Assembly: GCA_904420155.1 (NCBI GenBank)
Contig: CAJFUH010000114.1
Span: 1-37,365 of the forward strand
DNA length: 37,365 nt
Direction of reading: 5' to 3'
From: an uncultured Clostridia bacterium
Lineage (GTDB): Bacteria > Bacillota > Clostridia > Oscillospirales > Acutalibacteraceae
Each line of letters begins with the position of its first letter. Positions within the stretch are counted from its first letter, which is position 1. Shown piece by piece: positions 33,463 to 37,365 of the stretch. The translations under genes and the position numbers were made by a program. Below the pieces are notes generated by a model. The model had not been told where the DNA came from. It ran no database searches and saw only the letters and a program-made list of their open reading frames with translations.

Positions 33463-33961
33463 CGGAGTTTCCCTTCCCTTCCAACTCTTTGATACGGTCT
33501 CTCAATTCTGCGGCTTTTTCAAATGCCTGTTCCTGAATCGCTTTCTTTAACTCTTCCTTGGCTTTTTCCAATTCATTTTCCCGTTTGGCTTCAACGCCTG
33601 CACAAGAGGCTATTTTCCCTGTATGCGTAGTGTTTCCATGTATCCTTTGAATAGAGGGCATCAGCCGGTCGTAAAATGTGTGGTAACATTCCGCACATCC
33701 AACTTTCCCTGTCTTTGCGATTTCTTCAAAGGAAGACCCGCATCCTTTGCAGCGGACTGTATTCACCGGAGCTTCCGGCATCTCTTCCCCCAGGAAGCTC
33801 CCCAAGAAATTTCCCAAATTAAAACCGAATCCGTCAAACAGGCTACCATAGCCCATTTTTTTTGCGCATTCAGGACACAGCATATATTCCCTTAATTCTC
33901 CATTGACAATCGACTTCACATGGGTTGTCGCTTGATTTTTTCCACAAGATTGGCACAACAT
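33446..33961 (-). CDS. mcsA: UvrB/UvrC motif-containing protein, McsA-type activator of McsB
   Basis: A 171-aa zinc-binding adaptor that activates the arginine kinase McsB. It shows CxxC pairs CQSC, CPEC, CKGC and CAEC, followed by a C-terminal UVR motif (KKAIQEQAFEKAAELRDRIKELE). I set the start at ATG 33961, because AAAGGAGG lies 8 bp upstream; a TTG six bases earlier is too close. It overlaps mcsB by 17 bp, which indicates coupling. Confidence 0.93.
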   Translation of the reverse strand: MLCQSCGKNQATTHVKSIVNGELREYMLCPECAKKMGYGSLFDGFGFNLGNFLGSFLGEEMPEAPVNTVRCKGCGSSFEEIAKTGKVGCAECYHTFYDRLMPSIQRIHGNTTHTGKIASCAGVEAKRENELEKAKEELKKAIQEQAFEKAAELRDRIKELEGKGNSDEKMV

Positions 33962-33978
33962 AAACAATGCCTCCTTTT

Positions 33979-34428
33979 TTATATCTGGGTTAACAACATA
34001 TTCTTAAAAACTGCGGCCCGCAAATGATCCCGTATCTGGGGCGGGACGCATTGATAAGCGCGATCCGATATCGCCGCGCTTATTAACCTTGCATTCTCCG
34101 GGGAAAGAATCTTTTGGTGCTGCATATTGACCAGCATTGCCCGGGCGGTGGCTTTATCCAATTTTTCACCCACTGAATTGATGATATGCATCATTGCGTT
34201 ACCCTGATCCATTTTTACTCTTGTAATGCGGATATAACCGCCCCCGCCCCGTCTGCTCTCCACGATATATCCTTGTTCCGGAGTAAACCGAGAGGTAATC
34301 ACATAATTAATTTGGCTGGGTACGCATCCAAGTTCCCCCGCCAGTTCATTCCTTTGAATTTCCGCATTTCCATCGCTCTCTTCCAATACATGCAAAATAT
34401 ATTGAGCAACTATATCGCTCATTTTCAT
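33979..34428 (-). CDS. ctsR: Transcriptional repressor of class III stress genes
   Basis: A 149-aa CtsR. It binds tandem heptad operators and represses clp genes until McsB or heat releases it. The winged helix has LAGELGCVPSQINYVITSRFT and the wing motif ESRRGGGGYIRI with the glycine-rich thermosensor loop. The C-terminal domain has LSPENARLISAAISDRAY. The start is ATG 34428 after AGGTGAG; an ATG two codons later is also possible. mcsA follows after 17 bp. Its own promoter carries CtsR boxes on both sides. Confidence 0.95.
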   Translation of the reverse strand: MKMSDIVAQYILHVLEESDGNAEIQRNELAGELGCVPSQINYVITSRFTPEQGYIVESRRGGGGYIRITRVKMDQGNAMMHIINSVGEKLDKATARAMLVNMQHQKILSPENARLISAAISDRAYQCVPPQIRDHLRAAVFKNMLLTQI

Positions 34429-34449
34429 ACCTCTCACCTCTTTTTTGAT

Positions 34450-34466
34450 TTTGACTTTCTTTGATC
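34450..34466 (-). promoter_or_regulatory. CtsR operator 1
   Basis: The minus strand reads GATCAAA-GAA-AGTCAAA, close to the CtsR consensus (RGTCAAANNNRGTCAAA). It lies just downstream of the -10 of the ctsR promoter. Confidence 0.75.
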
Positions 34467-34468
34467 TT

Positions 34469-34497
34469 AGTATATAAACAATCTCTTTATAAGTCAA
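34469..34497 (-). promoter_or_regulatory. Promoter of ctsR-mcsA-mcsB-clpC
   Basis: The minus strand has -35 TTGACT (34492-34497) and -10 TATACT (34469-34474) with a 17-bp spacer. Both flanks carry CtsR boxes. Confidence 0.85.
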
Positions 34498-34508
34498 AGT
34501 CAGTTAAA
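34492..34508 (+). promoter_or_regulatory. CtsR operator 2, over the -35
   Basis: The + strand reads AGTCAAA-GTC-AGTTAAA, a tandem heptad in the opposite orientation to operator 1, overlapping the -35 TTGACT. It has one weaker half-site. Confidence 0.6.
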
Positions 34509-34879
34509 GTCAATTTAAGATCATTTGCCTTAATTTTTGCAATGTTTGCTCCTGTTTGCTCGGGTTTTCTCATAATTGCTTAAATTTTCAATTTTTTGTT
34601 TTCTAAATTTTTAAAGGTCTCTACATTCTTTTGGAACCTCTTTTACCCCAACGCATACTCTGTTAGTACGGAACCCCACTGGAAAGCAATCTTCTTTATT
34701 TTACGAAAGCCAATTTGGGTTTATTCCTTGTTTCCTATCGTCTAAAGTAAAGAAAGATGCTCCTTTCCTTTTCGGATTGGCCAACAAGCTTCTCGATAAA
34801 ATCAAATAAAAAAACTTGTAACCAATCCCCTCGGTAATCCGTATACTGTATCAAATGCTTTTAAAGGAGGCAATACACA
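34509..34879. other. 371-bp AT-rich intergenic region
   Basis: It separates the ctsR promoter from the small Cys-rich gene. I see no gene or strong hairpin. A GTATACTGTAT sequence at about 34841-34851 could be a -10 region of the small gene, but no convincing -35 accompanies it; a sporulation sigma factor is an untested option. Confidence 0.4.
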
Positions 34880-35035
34880 ATGGCTTGTAACAATTTGTTT
34901 GGTGGATGCGGCGGAGGATGCTCCTGGATTATTATCCTGATTATCATCCTGTTGGTCTGTGGTTGTGGTAACGACGGTAACTCTTACAACAACGACGGAT
35001 GCGGCTGCGGTAACTCCTGTGGCTGCGGCTGCTAA
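34880..35035 (+). CDS. Small cysteine- and glycine-rich membrane peptide (51 aa)
   Basis: An ATG with AAAGGAGG 8 bp upstream opens a 51-codon frame: MACNNLFGGCGGGC, a hydrophobic run SWIIILIIILLV, then CGCG and an Asn/Asp/Gly stretch, ending GCGCGNSCGCGC. Ten of 51 residues are Cys and fifteen or so are Gly. It is too short for usual gene callers. The layout (Gly-rich start, one hydrophobic helix, Cys-rich tail) resembles the YjcZ-type small sporulation-associated proteins of Bacilli and their clostridial look-alikes, but homology is not shown. A strong terminator follows, which supports a real transcript. The function is unknown; the cysteine tail could bind metal or form disulfides. Confidence 0.72.
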   Translation: MACNNLFGGCGGGCSWIIILIIILLVCGCGNDGNSYNNDGCGCGNSCGCGC

Positions 35036-35059
35036 TTACCGTTTTCTTCCCTAACCAAC

Positions 35060-35096
35060 GGGCTCCCCGGAAATGCTTCCGGGGAGCCCTTCTTTC
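35060..35096 (+). terminator. Terminator of the small Cys-rich gene
   Basis: A 13-bp perfect stem GGGCTCCCCGGAA / TTCCGGGGAGCCC with loop ATGC, followed by TTCTTTC. Confidence 0.9.
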
Positions 35097-35098
35097 AT

Positions 35099-35485
35099 TT
35101 AATCAAGCAATGATGTTCCATATGAATTGTCTACAACACACAACCATTTTCCATTTGTATTTCTAAATACATAGGTGGCTTTCCGTTCCATGCTGTACTG
35201 AGAAGTTTCTTTATTATCCGCATCTAATAATGTCTGTGACAAAACCAATATCGTATCCCCGGCTTCTATCATGATCATTTTTCCCTGTGTCGGAACGACA
35301 CTATTTTTAAAATAAGCGGCTATTTTTATAAAGGCGTCTTTGATGGCCGCCTTTCCTCTCGCTTCTAACCCGGGCTTTACAATCAATACGGCATCATCGG
35401 AATAAAAATTCAACAGGTCGTCAAATCTTTCTTCTCTGATTGCTTGATCGGCTTTTTCAATCAATAATTTTACTTCTTCATTCAT
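35099..35485 (-). CDS. SnoaL-like/DUF4440 (NTF2-fold) protein
   Basis: A 128-aa protein of the NTF2-like alpha+beta cone fold: an N-terminal helix with [27 protein letters not shown], then the [14 protein letters not shown] segment typical of SnoaL-like/DUF4440 proteins, and beta strands ending [16 protein letters not shown]. These proteins bind small ligands or, in some cases, act as isomerases. No catalytic assignment is possible. AGAGGA lies before the ATG. No signal peptide is seen, so it should be cytosolic. It is probably transcribed alone; it lies just downstream of the M23 gene's terminator. Confidence 0.75.
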   Translation of the reverse strand: MNEEVKLLIEKADQAIREERFDDLLNFYSDDAVLIVKPGLEARGKAAIKDAFIKIAAYFKNSVVPTQGKMIMIEAGDTILVLSQTLLDADNKETSQYSMERKATYVFRNTNGKWLCVVDNSYGTSLLD

Positions 35486-35524
35486 ATATGAAATCCTCTT
35501 CCCGCGAACTGGCGTTTATTTATC

Positions 35525-35565
35525 AAAAAATTCCTACAAAAACAAACTGTTTGTAGGAACTTTTT
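35525..35565 (-). terminator. Terminator of the M23 peptidase gene
   Basis: The minus strand has AAAAAGTTCCTACAAA pairing with TTTGTAGGAATTTTTT around a 9-nt loop, giving a 16-bp stem with one wobble, ending in a T-run. It starts a few bases after the stop codon at 35572. Confidence 0.8.
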
Positions 35566-35571
35566 GACCTG

Positions 35572-37266
35572 TTAATTAACATAAGATAAAGGATCTACCC
35601 GGGAACCATTCCGATATACTTCAAAGTGGAGATGGTTTCCTGTAGAATCACCTGTAGTGCCAACCGTAGCGATCACTTGGCCCTTGGCTACTTTTTGGCC
35701 CGGAGACACTAAAATAGTATTGCAGTGGGCATACAAAGTAGACATGCCATTTCCATGGTCTATCATCAGATGGTATCCATATCCATAATTGTGATATTTT
35801 ACATAAGTGACTGTTCCGCCATCCGCCGCCACAATAGACTGCCCGCGAATGCCGCTGGAGGAAATATCAATGCCATTGTGCATTTTTCCCCAACGCATTT
35901 GGTAGGTACTTACCACACGATGAGTATAAGGGACCGGCCACGTCATTGTTCCGGTAGCTACCCCTTCCTGGATCACCGGCTCTTCCTTTTTTTGGGTCCC
36001 TACCGCGATAACTTTATCTACCGGCTCTTGAATGGTTGTACGGCTCACCGTTTCCCTGGAAACTTCCACGCCGTCAATGTATGTAACTTCGTCCACACAT
36101 TGCTCTTTTCCGTCGGCTCCCTCTTGGGTTACAGACGAGTAATCTGTAGTTTGAGTGTCGTCATTGACCGTGACAGTGGTAAAGGGGATGGTTGATTCAT
36201 AAGTTTCTTCTTTCACAATTTTCACCGTCAACAGGGGATTTTGCTGCATAAGGAGAATCTGATCCCCCACCGCCAACTGTTCTATTGATACTCCGCCCAA
36301 AGAAGTATCCAGTACTTCAAGCGATACCTGAAACTTTTCGGCAATTCCTTCCAAGGTATCCCCTTCTTCTATGGTATAGGAACCAATCTGTTCCGGACTC
36401 CCTTGTAACAGTTCTTTCACTTCACTCGCGGAAAGGATTTTCTCCGCAGGATAGAGGCCGCTGACACTTTCCACATTCTCTACAAAGGAAGCTTTAGCGG
36501 TTGGATCTCCTCCCTTTGCGTCGCTCAGAATGCCCTCCAGCAAATAGCTGAGATCCGCGTTGCTTTTGATCGCTCCCATCAGTTCCCCATTGATATAAAG
36601 TCCTGTGGCCTCTTCAATGATTCCGCCGGATTTCTCAATCATCTTATCACAAAGGGAAGTAGCGGTAGCGTAATGATTTTTGTCTACGATAGAAAGCCGG
36701 TAGCTGGGAGAAAAAGCCACCGCATCCCGGGCTTCCACTGCGTCGGAAACCAGCCTCTGGTTTACCATATCCGCGGCTCGCTCTAGAGTCTGTTCGCTTT
36801 CTACCGTGGCAATCTGTTCGCCGCCTAAATCCAACACCAACCCGAATTCCTGGTTCATCCAAAAATGGATGGTAAACACCAGGGCTATAACGGCGAGAAT
36901 CGGAGCCGCTATATTTCCTATCCTCATCAATAAGTCTTTATGGCGAACCACGCTCTTTCCCGTCACTTTAAAGTATTCCGCAATATACGGGACTTTCCCT
37001 CTTTTTTTCGCCTGCTGAATTCGGTCTTTGGCAATAGAAAATCCGTGATCTACCCGGCGCAATTCACGCCGCAAAATACGGAACCTCTTCCTGAAAAAAG
37101 CACGGCACAGACGCGTCCCCCATTCTAAAGCGGGACGGAAAAAACGAATGCTCCTTCGTTGTATGCGTTTGCATATGCGTACGGATTGTATTCCTGCAAC
37201 ATAACAGAAACGGCATATCTTCGCATCATATATCGTTTTGGTTCTATGAGAGAACCCGTTCCGCAT
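35572..37266 (-). CDS. Membrane-anchored LysM-G5-M23 peptidase (cell-wall hydrolase)
   Basis: A 564-aa protein: a basic cytoplasmic N-terminus (1-115, very rich in Arg), one membrane helix (116-136), an outer region (137-290), a LysM domain (296-340, YTIEEGDTLEGIAEKF), a G5-like domain (about 346-422) and a C-terminal M23 zinc endopeptidase. M23 ligands are His463 and Asp467 (in HNGID), His514 (YAH) and the HLH pair at 545-547. It should cut peptidoglycan cross-links, held near the membrane by the helix and to the wall by LysM/G5. ATG 37266 has AAAGGA 10 bp upstream. The leader carries a WalR-type box. Confidence 0.9.
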   Translation of the reverse strand: MRNGFSHRTKTIYDAKICRFCYVAGIQSVRICKRIQRRSIRFFRPALEWGTRLCRAFFRKRFRILRRELRRVDHGFSIAKDRIQQAKKRGKVPYIAEYFKVTGKSVVRHKDLLMRIGNIAAPILAVIALVFTIHFWMNQEFGLVLDLGGEQIATVESEQTLERAADMVNQRLVSDAVEARDAVAFSPSYRLSIVDKNHYATATSLCDKMIEKSGGIIEEATGLYINGELMGAIKSNADLSYLLEGILSDAKGGDPTAKASFVENVESVSGLYPAEKILSASEVKELLQGSPEQIGSYTIEEGDTLEGIAEKFQVSLEVLDTSLGGVSIEQLAVGDQILLMQQNPLLTVKIVKEETYESTIPFTTVTVNDDTQTTDYSSVTQEGADGKEQCVDEVTYIDGVEVSRETVSRTTIQEPVDKVIAVGTQKKEEPVIQEGVATGTMTWPVPYTHRVVSTYQMRWGKMHNGIDISSSGIRGQSIVAADGGTVTYVKYHNYGYGYHLMIDHGNGMSTLYAHCNTILVSPGQKVAKGQVIATVGTTGDSTGNHLHFEVYRNGSRVDPLSYVN

Positions 37267-37307
37267 TGCTTACACATCCTTTCTTTCTGGCATTGAAAAG
37301 CAAAAAG

Positions 37308-37324
37308 GTTACAAACTTGTAACA
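37308..37324 (-). promoter_or_regulatory. WalR (YycF)-type box in the M23 gene leader
   Basis: The minus strand reads TGTTAC-AAGTT-TGTAAC, a full match to TGTWAH-N5-TGTWAH. It lies downstream of the -10, at roughly +6 to +22, which would suit repression. No walRK genes are visible in the window. Confidence 0.55.
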
Positions 37325-37336
37325 CAGTATAGTTCT

Positions 37337-37364
37337 ATTATACTGAATTGTTACAATTTTGCAA
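37337..37364 (-). promoter_or_regulatory. Promoter of the M23 peptidase gene
   Basis: The minus strand has -35 TTGCAA (37359-37364) and -10 TATAAT (37337-37342) with a 16-bp spacer, about 70 bp upstream of the ATG. Confidence 0.75.
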
Positions 37365-37365
37365 C

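Overview
The window looks like a chromosomal segment of a low-to-moderate GC Gram-positive anaerobe, most likely class Clostridia (Bacillota), perhaps Oscillospirales. The evidence is the ctsR-mcsA-mcsB-clpC operon, a rubrerythrin with a PerR-like operator, a WalR-like box on a cell-wall hydrolase gene, frequent TTG/GTG starts behind strong Shine-Dalgarno sites, a YfmF/YfmH-type M16 pair, and a small Cys/Gly-rich peptide gene. I see no phage, transposase, CRISPR array or plasmid functions. Taxonomy below class is inference only.

Left part (1-10.3 kb): a truncated tRNA-Val(TAC) gene with its promoter; a DinG/XPD-type helicase fused to a RecB/Cas4-like nuclease domain; a three-gene operon of a CydDC-like heterodimeric ABC exporter plus a YgbA-like nitrosative-stress protein; a 390-bp intergenic region rich in perfect inverted repeats; then a metal-linked cluster. 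That cluster holds a winged-helix protein, a membrane protein with a degenerate heavy-metal-associated fold, two DtxR/MntR-type repressors, and a cofactor-dependent phosphoglycerate mutase between the two repressors. A shared palindrome (GGTTAG-N6-CTAACC) lies over the second repressor's own promoter and again upstream of gpmA. This suggests a metal-responsive switch of glycolysis to a metal-independent mutase.

Middle (10.3-23.4 kb): a 74-aa small protein, a DUF2804 protein with a zinc-ribbon membrane protein, mnmA, rubrerythrin, a stand-alone siroheme sulfite/nitrite reductase, a TIM-barrel sugar-phosphate isomerase-like protein, a 78-aa hypothetical, and the set yfmF-yfmH (M16 pair), lgt, folD, followed by a small lipoprotein.

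Right part (23.5-37.4 kb): a two-gene MacB/FtsX-type ABC system whose permease carries a coiled coil of about 360 residues outside the membrane, with a divergent MarR regulator and a CmpB-like membrane protein; an XRE regulator; the class III heat-shock operon ctsR-mcsA-mcsB-clpC with two CtsR boxes bracketing its promoter; a 51-aa Cys/Gly-rich peptide; a SnoaL/DUF4440-like protein; and a membrane-anchored LysM-G5-M23 peptidase with a WalR-like box in its leader.

Taken together, much of the window concerns stress and envelope homeostasis: peroxide (rubrerythrin), NO/thiol (CydDC-YgbA), metal (DtxR pair), protein quality control (Clp-Mcs) and cell wall (M23). Nearly all of it is recognisable. 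The least described parts are the DtxR-gpmA switch, the repeat-rich intergenic region at 6.6 kb, the metal-site-lacking HMA-like protein with its winged-helix partner, and the small peptides.
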